A DNA stretch of 64,000 bases from Polytrichum commune (lineage: Eukaryota; Streptophyta; Polytrichopsida; Polytrichales; Polytrichaceae), in NCBI GenBank assembly GCA_950295325.1, contig OX485804.1, positions 53,072,001-53,136,000 of the forward strand, written 5' to 3'. The notes beneath the pieces were generated by a model. That model was not told where the DNA came from. It saw only the letters and a program-made list of their open reading frames with translations, and did no database searches. The stretch's first letter is position 1; every line of letters begins with the position of its first letter. Position numbers and translations under genes: made by a program. Positions 47,601-59,140 of the stretch are shown here, piece after piece.

Positions 47601-48190
47601 GGGTCACTTCACACACAAGACTGAAGGCCCGTGACCAATGCAATGTAAGAGCTCTCATTGGTGAAAGGGGCGAAGACCGTCCAAGTTCACTTCACACACG
47701 AAGGTGAAGTTCTAAAGGCCCAAGGAAGACTTCATGGATGAAAAGTCTACATGAAGTCCTACTTGGTGGACTATGGATAAGGTGTCATGGTCTCCCATAA
47801 ATTTTCCCATAATTATGGGAAATCATGACTTTTTTTAATATTTTTTCTAGCATGACATATTTCAAGATAGTTTGCATGGAAGATTCCAAGACAAATTCCA
47901 ATACAGACAAACACCACCAAGTAATTCTCTTAAATTGATAGAGTTTCAAACATGTTGTATTAAACCAAACCCTCCTATATTTTTTTTGTCAAAAAAAAAA
48001 CAAATGCATTGGTCCCGCACATGGTCCATTCTCATTTCACACTATGCTTGAGGGCCCATGACTACATAAAACAACTTTCCCAACACCCACAATACAGCCT
48101 TTGGATGAGAATCAAGGGTCCTCACCATTACAAGATCACAGCTCTTGGCTCATGTGTGAAATGGCCCTTAGTCCATCTTTCAATTGGACT
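47600..48190 (+). repeat. Repeats with TTCACAC..GGCCCGTGAC blocks
   Basis: 47600-47760 and 48030-48180 each have TTCACAC(A/T) followed within about 20 bases by AGGCCCGTGACC or AGGGCCCATGACT and later by a TGAAATGGCC or GTGAAGT block. A third relative is at 39405-39545. They form a short non-coding repeat family. Confidence 0.45.
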
Positions 48191-50599
48191 AGCATATTGA
48201 CACTAGTATCTATCTCACGGAGGCTACCACACTCAGCCCCTCTAAATAAATTAGCCGTTTGAAACCATCTTGAAGTACCTTCATTCTTATTAGCCTTTTG
48301 GCTTCACAAAGTTTAAGATCAACTTCATTTCGTTTCGTAATCTATTGGGTTCTTTTGAACATGTTAAAGTGCTACCCATAGGTGTCCTTAAACGATTTTC
48401 TCAAGGATCGCGTACATGTACAAGTAGTCTCAAATCTAAATCAGGTATGAGTCGTTGTTAGTACTTATATCCATACTTGTGTGTTACCCACCTTGCACCA
48501 AGACCATGCCAAGTGATTATCGAATTCAATGGTACCATGCGTTGTTAGATGGGACCATGGGGTGTACGTCCATTTGCCTCTAGATCCAATAAAGTAGTTC
48601 ACACTACCAAATGATAGACAAAATCTATCATTGTGGGAGTTAAAGGCTTCATGATCTTACAAAAAAAACTTGCTAGACATGGCCCAAAGAGGTGGGAGAA
48701 ACACTTCTAGAAACTAAGAAAATATGATGCAACCACATAAGTAGATTCAACAATAGATTTTGATGTATAAACTTTGTATAAATGACACTATATATGAGAG
48801 ACTCAACCAAAATGAAGTTTGAGAGATATAGGTAAGGTAGGTGGTCATGATTTAACTTACTCTTTCTAAACATACACCTACATTTCATTGGTGTGTGGTT
48901 AAGTGTGAATATAAGGATGGACACCAAGAATATGAATATATATATATATACCATAATAATAGTAAGTAAAATATTTGTATGAGCTCCAAAACTTGTAAGG
49001 AAAATAGCCATGGATATGATTTGGATTTTGTATTTGTCGAGATAAAAAGTGTTTGTTTATGTCCCATCTACCTCAAGTGATTCCAAACCCGTTGAAATCA
49101 AAGACACCAAATACCATAGATGCTCTCTATTTCATTTTTATTTGTGCCAGATAGTACATTGATTATCCCAATTAGTGAGGGAGGGGTAATAGTGAGTGTG
49201 GGATATAAGTGAAGGTGATTCCAAATCTCTTTGCGCTATGAAATTAGTGCCATCAAAAGATCTAGGAAGCATTGTTCATCCTGACACTATTCATATCATC
49301 ACTATTCACTAAAAATACTCGCATCACCCATTCATCATGGCACCATTTAATTTTAACTTTTTACAAAGACCTTAGAGCACGCATTAATTTTCTTGAAAGG
49401 TATGGTAAATGAGCATGTATTCATGAAATTAGTTTTGCTCAATAAAAAGTTCACCCCTCAATAATTTTGAGACTTGGCAAAATAATGTGTGTTTCAGAAT
49501 TAGTACCACACAAACTAATTGGGATACACAAATTTGAACATGACACGTGGCAAAATTCGAGAAAACATGGTTGGAATAGAGAGTCCACTACGGTACTTTG
49601 GTGAGGATTTGGTTCAATGATAAGTGATTAATAGGCGAGTTCCTTTGTGTCAACTTGGTGTAGCAAGTCACTCTTCTACAAGGTACCTCCCCATATATTT
49701 GGTCAACACCTAAGGTAGAAGGTGCTTAAACCAACACATAATTAAATCGGCAGATGCCAAGGACCCCCATCTTCATTGCATAGCCTCAACCCAACATAGT
49801 TGAGTACTAGACCCAAGCTAGATCAAAGCCTAACTAGTAGTGGCAACCAAAGCCACATGGTCACCTCCATGATCCCATCTAATTTGTGCCCATGACCAAC
49901 CCCTTTAGCTTTGTGAGCCTACTTCCTTGGCATCAAACTTGACCATGGACACCAACCTGCATTTTCATCATTTATTGCCACTAACATAACTAAAACTCAC
50001 TACCAAATATGGTTAAATTTGGGCAAACAATAACTATATCTACCCATTTAGATTTGCATTAACTGGATGGGTCTTCAACGATTGCTTTAAATGCATGCCA
50101 AATAGAGATAATGTATTTGTTTCCTTTCCTACAATTGAATCTTCAATTTGTGCCCAAAAATAAATAAAAATATTGATAGTGTAGTTCAACCAATGTATCA
50201 TACCTTCTAGAGTTTAGAGCTTATTTTGCAATTAAGGGGACTCAACTATGGTTTGAGATGACATGCTTCTTAATTAAATGCACAAAGACTATTGGAAACA
50301 TACCCTGACCATCGGAGTAAGACATTCATCGCCCACATGGGTTCTAGGACCAATGTGCGTGCCCACAATTGTTGTTGGTGACTCCAGAGTTAGCCTCTCC
50401 CTACGAGGGGCTCATGGATAATGCACCAAAATGGGCTCTTGCAATGGATAATTTTAATTTTTTTTAATTGATTGATGCTATTATTTTACGATAGCCCTCC
50501 TCCACATGGTTACTTTCTGTTTCAATTTTAACAATGGGTGTACTACACCACAACATGGGGCCCGGTATGCCCCCTTGCCAATAGGCTCATTAGCCCTTA
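48191..50599. other. No gene seen
   Basis: AT-rich. CCCAATTAGTGAGG near 49157 and CAAACTAATTGGGATACACA near 49510 resemble MITE ends in opposite orientation and may bound an eroded element of about 360 bp. No coding region is supported. Confidence 0.45.
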
Positions 50600-52230
50600 T
50601 TGCCTAGTGCAATTTCACCCCTCCTTCAATGCATCGTTTAAGAGGCGAATTATGCCATGTTCTTCTGCACGTTCCTCATGCTTCAACTTCTCCTCTAACT
50701 TTCAGTTTTTGGTAATCTCAAGGTCAAATTTTATGTTCTTCTTTTCTCAAGCTACCTCCTCCCATCTCTCGTGCTTGTGTTCTAGAGCCGCTATGTACTC
50801 ATTGCTAGTCTATAAAGGGGGTGTCATGGCTCCTTCCAAGAATGGATATTGTTTGTGGAAGGGCCAAAAAAGATGTCAACCTTAATGTTGCATTTGGGTC
50901 AACCCCCATCCAACTCTTGTGAAATACGGAGTACTATACTCCTCACTAGTATCTCCCTCCCCCATCCCCTCTCCCCCACATTTCCACATCCTACATTGTG
51001 TTCCCATCATCATCCCTCAAGCCACCGTATATTGAGTTCCACCTTCTTGAGTTCTTGTTATCCTTTCTCCAAGTACCTCCTCGACCTGCTCACCGACCAC
51101 CTCTTTCTCGTTGACCTCGTTGATGTCATGAACCTTAACTGCAACATTAACAAACACTTCACTTGGGCCCATTTTTATCATCCATGGTTGAGCGATTCAA
51201 ATGCCAAATACATTTGGTAGAAAACTCCTTCCTAACGTTTGCCGGAGTCATGGCCTTTTTCAAGGCCAACGACACCCATTGGGCTAGAACCTCGTTTGCG
51301 GCACCCTTCCTCTTGTTCTTTAGGATCCAAAAATCCTATTATTTTCTTAACAACGTCTTAAACGGATTAAAAATACTCACATCTATGGGTTGTGTGGTTT
51401 GGATGTGTAACTAGGAATGGTTAACACATCTAGATCAATTTTTTGGGCATTGTGCGCAACATATAGGGTGACATGGGAGTCATGCCCATTCATTATGAGT
51501 AAATGCCAGTTCTCATAGAAATGTCATACATTTTACCAATGTGAAATAAGAAGTGTTTAATCTACTCGTGGAATAGTGCTCCCATCATTCAAACCCCCTT
51601 TTTTTTGCAAGGCCATACAAGGCCCTTCCTTGCACCCAATTATAAAAATTTGCCTAAATGATCTACCCTTAAATATTTGAAAATTGGGAATGCTAGAACC
51701 TAATGCATTGATGCAAGACAAGACACACAACCATTCTCTCTCATCAGCATGACAATCTACATGATTTGTATCCCCTTCCTAGCCAAAAAGTAGCCACCGT
51801 CATTCTACCCTGCTTGGGCCCCAAACTCATCACAGTTCCAAATGTGAGTGTTTTGGTAATTATGCCTAGAGTACATGTCATGCAAGTTTCTCATGTAAAG
51901 ATGTAACATTCTCAAACCATAAACCCTTCACCCTACCTTGCTTCAAACCATGCACCACTCTAAGTGTTGAGTTGGGGTTCCTAATTTTGAACCACTTAAC
52001 CCACCCCGGCCCATGGTGTCATGGTCATGGGTGGTCTTAGCCACCTTTAAACAACATTGACTCAAATCACTTGGATGGCCGAGTCTCTCCTCTTCAAATG
52101 AAAGCACCCCTTGACCTGCCACATTATCTACCTATGGTTTTCCCTAAAACATGGCCGCACAACGACATGGTGGATATTCCATAAATTCATGCCATTAGCC
52201 CCATCATCAACTACAAGAAGCGCTATCTCT
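50600..52230 (-). pseudogene. Tigger/pogo-type DDE transposase pseudogene
   Basis: Translating the minus strand, with frameshifts and stops, gives the ordered landmarks of a DDE_1 family transposase: a psq-type helix-turn-helix relic (YGISTMSLCGHVLGKTIGR, about 52190-52130); RNPNSTLRVVHGLKQGRVKG (about 51985-51925); HIWNCDEFGAQAG with the first catalytic Asp (about 51845-51800); IPNFQIFKGRSFRQIFI (about 51690-51640); LIMNGHDSHVTL with the second Asp (about 51500-51465); and QPIDVSIFNPFKTLLRK then AMTPANVRKEF (about 51400-51230). A charged C-terminal part lies at about 50600-50800. At least five stops or frameshifts show it is inactive. Terminal repeats were not found. Confidence 0.75.
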
Positions 52231-55200
52231 AGCTCCTCATTTGTCCAATTGCCACTTTTCTAAGTTTTTTAACCGGGTTTAGAATATATACCATCCACAT
52301 TGTCCACCCCAACACCTTCTTGAATGTCTTCTACACCTTGACACGTGTTTTGAGAACATGTGTTGTGAAATGGTGTGAAGCCATTAGAATGCCCCCTAGT
52401 GCACTAATGTGGTCCGCTCTAGCTTTGGCTGATTGAGGCCCATGGGGTAGGCCATCATTATCATGAGATTGGCTCCCACTAGTACTTCCCACCACCGGGC
52501 CCTTGGACCACAAAGATGTCAACTTCCAGCAACCAACTTCTCGGGAGATGCCTTGACATCCTCCCCTCTTCATATGAACTTAGCCACCAATGTAGTTGAG
52601 AGGGCTCTCTATTTCGTCTTTATACGTGTGTTGGAATGTTGTTACCCCATGGGATAAGAGTGGTCTTCTCGGATATGAGTATGACATGTGGTAAAATTTA
52701 AGGAGAAATAATTATTCGGTATTGGAATAGAGAGCCCTCTACAGCGATAGCTTGAGGCGCATATTGTTAAATAAATGAGTGGACTTGCACATGACCTAGA
52801 CATGTAAACCCTAACCATCCATATAGCATGTGATTAAGGGCATAGTTCTTACATATGTGTATCTTGTTAACGCAATAAGTAATCAAGGGATTGTATCTCA
52901 CATGTATATGCCGAACTATGGTTCTCAATGTAAATTTGCTACTTTTTAACCAAGTAAAGATGTTAGCATTCTATAATGTATTTGTTGACAGAACAATAAG
53001 ATATATTGTAAATGGCTATATCATTGTGCAATTCCAAATAGTAAGTGACACCAAACATAATATTTAGTGTAGTGAATTGATATCATTTTTATCATACCAC
53101 TAATATTTTGAGGATTTATTTTCTACATCTTAGACAATCCAATTCTATATATCATGCAAGAACTTTCATGTAGGTATATGTACTTCCCATATCAACATTG
53201 GGTAAGGATAATGGGAACCCAATTATACTAGCACATTAAAGGATAGATGTTAGATCTATGTAGGGTAGATTTGCAATAATAAAAAGCATCTAGATAATAG
53301 ATCTATATAAGTTAGGGATGAAATATCGATTAAGGGCTTGGATGTAATATGATTAAGTATCCATATTGTGTATGTACCCCTAAAACTAGTTGTGGTTAGA
53401 GATGCAACATACATTTGAAATGCAACATGAAGAATGAGAGGCAAATGATATGAGATTAAAATATGGAAAATATGATAAAATTTGAGTACATGGTCAAGTG
53501 ATGATAAAAAAAATCCAATGAGAAATAATAATTGTGAATAAGCAGTGATGATAAGATGCCCGTTGAGAAATCCGCCATCATGTATATGCCAAAAATGACA
53601 ATGGATTCGGGCCGTTAGATCTCGGGTGAATGGCAGAGAAAAGACATGTTGAAAACCCTAAACCAAAAACTAATCACCCTTTGATTAGTTGCCCATGGGC
53701 CCTAATCACCCACTAATCAACCTTAATCACCCATTAAAAAGCTTCAAATACCCATTGAACAACCTTATCACCATGCAACCTTGGTAATTAACAACACCAA
53801 TTGACAACATACCCAACCCTAAATCAACATTGCTCGCTCAATGGGCCCCTACATGCCTTTTCCATGGGGACTGGTTCAAGATAGTAGAGTGTTGGCGGTT
53901 GGGAGGCAGGTGTAAGTGTGGGTTTAGAGTGGGGTAATGGGATTAGTACCCTCTACCTTACTAGATTTGTAGTTAGGCCTGCCACCTAAGTTTTGCCAAG
54001 GACTTAGCTCGTGGGTACGTACAAGCCAATCTCCAAATTGATAACCCGGAAATCCTAACACCGAAAACAATAATTATCGCATGGCGTGATTGACTCATCC
54101 GTGATCATTACATGCACTTTCAGTGAAAGTTGTACAAAAGAATGCATGATTGAAGATATACAAAACTACTTACCTATATCCAAGTCAAATGGGTCGGGAC
54201 GATGTCTACAATACATCCCATTCTTCAATAGCTTCAAACCTTGGACAACTACCAAAATAACTATTGTTAACTATAATTTTTCAATACAATTTAGGGAACA
54301 ACTATAGTTAACTAGAGAAATTCCAAGTATTATTATATATTGGAAGAAGTTCATCTCTTGATTTGCTTCAGTTGAGGGTCTTTAATATGCTCGGGTCACT
54401 GAGGATCGTCAAGAAATGCCTTTATATGATCACTCACAGTGTTGGGCTCCATAACAACCTCCATGTGCACCACCAACACAAATAACACTACAACACTACA
54501 ACATACTTCCGTGAACATGTTCCGCTCAACTTTAGTTAACTAGATGTAACTATAGTTAACTAGATTTTTTGGCAGACCGAATAAAAAACAACTATAATTA
54601 ACTACATTTTTTGGCAAGTCAAATCGCGAACAACTACAGTTACGAAAGGCATCTAGTTAACTTATAGTTGAATTAGTTGGTTAGTCGTCCAAGGTCTGAA
54701 TTGCTTATACGCTTCACTTTTTGTTCCACCTTGTAGGTCATAAGGTAGGTGGGGTCGAAAATGGTTATTTTTTTCCGACTAGCCCAACTTCACCTAGGGT
54801 ATGCAACATGTGATAGGTACAAGATGGTTAGCAAATCCAAATCGAAACCGTAGCGACATTCCTCATAATCTTCAGGGCTCGTATGAATATCTTATGCATA
54901 AACTAAAAAGTGAAGATTCTTGTGCTCATTAAACGGTCATATATGTCCCCCCGCTCAATCAAGTGTACCATTGAGCCTAGAATAGTTATCATGTTCTGAA
55001 CATACAACCGGATCTCTATTCAACACATGTCTTCTTTGTATCCATTCTTGGAGCCACATCAAACCACATCCCATTGAAATACACGTACCCTAATAAGGAA
55101 AAACAATCAAATAAAGGTTGTCTTCCTTATGGTTCTTTGTTGGCCAACATGTTTCCCAACTTCCACACAATTTGATGGCTTTATTCTTGAATTCGAGTGG

Positions 55201-55398
55201 AATATTGAAAAGGTTTTATCATCACATTAATCACATGTTGAAGGATGTACCGTGGGCTTGAGGAGTCTACAAGGCATAATGCCCTTTATAGCCCTTGAAA
55301 ACTCAAGTTCAGCTTGATTTTTGATTGTATGCGAGGGAGCTTGGATTCCAGAATATGGTGATATAATGCAACATTGGCTAACTATTGTGGGTGAAAAA
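52231..55398. other. No gene seen
   Basis: AT-rich repeat DNA. A palindromic TAGTTAACTA-like motif recurs many times at 54270-54680 (for example ACTATAGTTAACTAGA), also at 32575-32640, which indicates an AT-rich dispersed repeat. A MITE right end (ACACCAAACATAATATTTAGTGTAG) is at 53045-53070. Confidence 0.5.
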
Positions 55399-55552
55399 TC
55401 ATATATATATCTATATCATATATCTATATCATATATCTATATCATATATCTATATCATATATCTATATCATATATCTATATCATATATCTATATCATATA
55501 TCTATATCATATATCAATATCAATATCTATATCTATATCTATATCTATATCA
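55399..55552. repeat. AT-rich 13-bp satellite with 6-bp extension
   Basis: About nine copies of CATATATCTATAT in exact 13-bp period run to about 55512. ATATCA/TATATC hexamers follow. A 109-codon frame through it is only the repeat read as protein. Confidence 0.9.
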
Positions 55553-56614
55553 TAGTACCAGTGTGTATGTTTGACAAATTTCATTTGACGTTCAACTTCA
55601 AATCCAAAGTGTCACGTGACATTTCAAACATGAAAATGAATGTCAATTGACATCTACATTTTCTTCTAAAATGTCACATGAATATCACATGCCTAGTGGT
55701 ACGTGTCATTTCAATTTCTTAAGTGTCAATTGACGTGTGGATTTTTTTTCTTCACAAGTCACACTACATGTCAAAATCTAAATTGTGCGTTTCAATTGAT
55801 GTGCAGTGTATTTCTGTGCATGTTTTTGCGTGTTAAATGTCCAAAACTTGCAAAAACTTTGTCAAAAATACACACTGCATAGTACCTTTACCACTTCAAC
55901 ACTAATTTTTAGGAAATTATGTTTTCAAATATAAAAGTAACATGGGCAAATTATATATGTCCTTTAATTCCGGATTCCCGAATCTAAAACTATACATGTA
56001 CATTACATACTCTTTTATAAATAGCCAATGTGGTAAGGTACTACGGTGTACGCGTCGTGGGCAATGTACATGGATTGATGCTTGGATGCTAGAGACACGG
56101 GGACCCACCTTGTTTGGATTTTATCCAAGGTCACACAATTTAGAATTAGGAGCATTTGCGTTGCGTAGATTAATGTTATGATCAAAGGAAGATCATCCAG
56201 TCACTTAGTTCCCATAGTCACTTTGGTCACCCTGGTTATTATAGTGCCCAACCTGAGAGGGGCTAGTAATCTTGCACCGCTGATATTATGTCCAATGGAC
56301 ATAATACCAAGGGTGGGTCGAATGGGCATTTTAATCACGTTGATCCCACCAAAGTCAACGTTTCTTCTCTCTTCTCTTATGATAAAAGGGTTGTCATGTC
56401 CAATGCAATTTTCTCCTACACATGTGTGGATAAGTGATTTCCAACTTATATATACACCACATGTGGTCCAACATGTCTTCACATGCCCCCCCTCCTGCCC
56501 TAAACCATGCTATGTCTATTTGTTCCAAGTTTGTTGGTGTTGTTTGTCATGCAACATGAGAGGAGATGAAAATGATTTGTCGTGTTGTTTAAACTTGTCA
56601 CGAATTGGACAAAC
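55553..56614. other. No gene seen
   Basis: AT-rich. The motif GTCAATTGAC or near variants recurs at about 55641, 55725 and 55793. No coding support; open frames at 55942-56732 lack motifs. Confidence 0.45.
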
Positions 56615-56838
56615 TACACTAAACATGTTACTTAGTGTGACTTACTATTTGGAATTACGCAGTGCTATAATTGTCTACTATGCATCTCATTTTTCACCAA
56701 CCACGGTCGAATTGGTTGTTTGGACACTATAGAACATTAACATCCTTACTTGGTGTAAAAAAAAAACATTAATAGATAAAAGATATAGGAACATGTAACT
56801 CTGAACAATAAGTCACACCAAGTATCATATTTAGTGTA
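56615..56838. mobile_element. MITE, TACACTAAA ends
   Basis: TACACTAAA (56615) and TTTAGTGTA (ending 56838) are inverted ends. Inside, ACTTAGTGTGACTTACTATT on the left pairs imperfectly with the reverse complement of AATAAGTCACACCAAGT on the right. The unit is 224 bp, non-coding, with an A-run in the middle. It is the same family as 6136-6463, 34821-34993 and 44079-44299. Confidence 0.65.
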
Positions 56839-58329
56839 TTGACCTATAATGACTGGTCAATTATGACGGGACATGTCACAATTGGTTTACGTTATGGAAA
56901 ACCACTGCCAACAAGTTGGCGGATTTTGAATCGCATGTTGGTCCAAGGTTGTAGACACTTGCTCCATGTTTGCTTTGCTAAATTGGAATATGGAAGTTGG
57001 GCGACCTCATTCTTGTGGACCCAAACCCAAGGTTTCCACAATGTACATGCCAAGGGGGCATTCTAGGTTCAAAGAACTAGCTTGGACGAGCTTTGGCGAG
57101 CTTTGGATGTGATTAATTGTAGGCGACTAGTTGGTGGAGCAAGGTTTTGGGGGTGGGGGGGGGGGGGGTTGGCAAATTTGTTTCAAAACATGTTGAACAT
57201 ATTATTTTAAAACTTGTGGGATTTGTGCAAATCATCATGTAGTATGTATAAATTACATGCTCCATATGTCTATTCATGCTTAGCACGGGTAGATCACTCC
57301 ATTGTCAAGTTGAACACCACGTGCGACCAAAAAAAATCTTCTTTTGGTAAGTTGCACCACCAAAATGGGTCAAAATTTTATCAATTTTTTTCCATGAGTA
57401 GATATACACAGTACCTATGACATAGTCAAAAGTGGTAACTAAATTTGATGATTTGTTTTTTTCATAAAACATACCATTTCTAACTAGAATGACACAGAAT
57501 TGAACTAAAACAATTACTAGAAAATAAAGATGACTAAAAATATCAAAAAAGTATACAAAAGACACTATCAATGGTTATGTATATGTAGAAAAAATATCAT
57601 AAATTTTAAAATTATATATGGCATGTAATATAGGGGTAGAAAACTTTGTTTGCACGTGGTGTCAACTTGACAATGAAGTGACCTCCCCGTGATGCTTAGC
57701 CACCGTTTCCCACATGCAAATTTTAAGGCTTCAATGTGTATTATATTCCTATCTCACTCGATTTCCATATTCTTATAAATGTAAAAATGGTTTGAATATC
57801 CATTTTATAGATATGAGGTTTTCAGTCTCCTCCCAAAAAATAGTAGATTGTAGTTCTATATCAATATGACACTTATCTTGTAAACATTGAGCTTGGCTTA
57901 GATATAGGATTTAAGTATATTTGGAATTATGGATGAATTTTGGACAATTCCAACCGTGGATATGACGTACACTACATAGCAAAACTACACAAGTACGATG
58001 GTTGACGGACATGGAATACATTCAAAGTTATGATTGTTGTCATTTGATGTTTTCCTCCCCACAAATGCAAATCTCTTATTAGTTTTGGTCAAATGGTTTG
58101 TCCAGATATACTTAAATGTCAGCTTCAAGTCACCAAATACCTTGATGCTTTGCAACACTTCCTAGATTTCAAGCCACTGACTTAATGTAGACATCCGATG
58201 GTACATAGATTTGCCATGTTAGGATATGCAAGGACGTAAGTTGTGAAATGAATTTAGTATTCTTCTTTTGTTTCTTTTCTTTTGGTCCAATATACCATGT
58301 TTTGTATATGGGCCTTGTGTTGTCACTCT
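56839..58329. other. No gene seen
   Basis: AT-rich DNA with a long G run near 57150-57168. TCAAGTTGA.ACCACGTGC at 57306-57325 and GCACGTGGTGTCAACTTGA at 57652-57670 are inverted copies, so the 365 bp between them may be another eroded fold-back or MITE. Confidence 0.45.
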
Positions 58330-58740
58330 TTTTAATTGGACACTTATGTTTGACTAGTAAATGACAAGGTTCCTAATTAAGAATGGACAACAAAACGACA
58401 TGTGTTATGACAAGGCTTGACTATGTGTTCAAGATTTAGACATCAAAGTACGTGTAACTATCAACATTGTTAAGACGGATGTATGCAATCACTTTTGAAG
58501 AAGGAGAATCTTCATAGTGACCTTGTATAGCTCTTGTATCTCAATCTGATTCTTAAATTCGAAATGACAACCTAGTACGTGACCTGCAATTGCTAACTGG
58601 ATGAGACAATTCCCGATTTCATCCCGCGGTTGAAAGTTACCATAGTAGGTAAAATGAAATAGGCCTTATATAGGAGAGAGAATTATCGTATATGAGCGTA
58701 CATGTCATCCATCCAACATCAAAACTTGACCCCTTATATA
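58330..58740 (+). repeat. Repeat family B/composite copy
   Basis: AATTGGACACTTATGTTTGACTAG and onward matches the start of family B. GAAGAAGGAGAATCTTCATAG and CTTGTATAGCTCTTG match 63350-63380 and 63625-63645, which shows that families B and CCGGTT sit in one larger composite repeat. The right edge carries a reverse GGATGGATGA block. Non-coding. Confidence 0.6.
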
Positions 58741-59074
58741 TATATATATTTTTTTTTGTTTTTTGTTTTTCCACGGGAGTTCTCCGTAGGTCAAGTTTCT
58801 TGGGCAACCTCAAACCATCGGACAATAAACTTGGCCAACTCCAACTTGAAGCATTTTTATTTATTTATTGTTTTTCCGTCTTGTCTCAAATAACCTTGTT
58901 TCGAGCTGAAATTCTTGATTGATTGCTGCACCTCTTCAACGTAATCTAAACCGGCTCTCATTTGGGGATTTAAAACTAAACTTTGATGTATTTAAAAAAA
59001 AAAAGATCCCTCTAGGATGCATACTATTTCAAAACTTTTACGTTGGATGGATGAGATGCACACTCGCATACAAC

Positions 59075-59086
<12 letters not shown>

Positions 59087-59138
<52 letters not shown>
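59087..59138. repeat. (CT)n microsatellite
   Basis: About 26 uninterrupted CT units, directly after a copy of the GGATGGATGAGATGCACACT repeat. Confidence 0.95.

Positions 59139-59140
<2 letters not shown>

Noticed and set aside
50538-51414. Three plus-strand ORFs of 83-123 codons
   Set aside because: They are antisense to the DDE transposase relic, whose landmarks appear on the minus strand in the correct order.
55321-55650. 109-codon ORF rich in Tyr and Ile
   Set aside because: Translation of the 13-bp AT satellite; 13 is not divisible by 3, but the unit has no stop in any of the three frames used.
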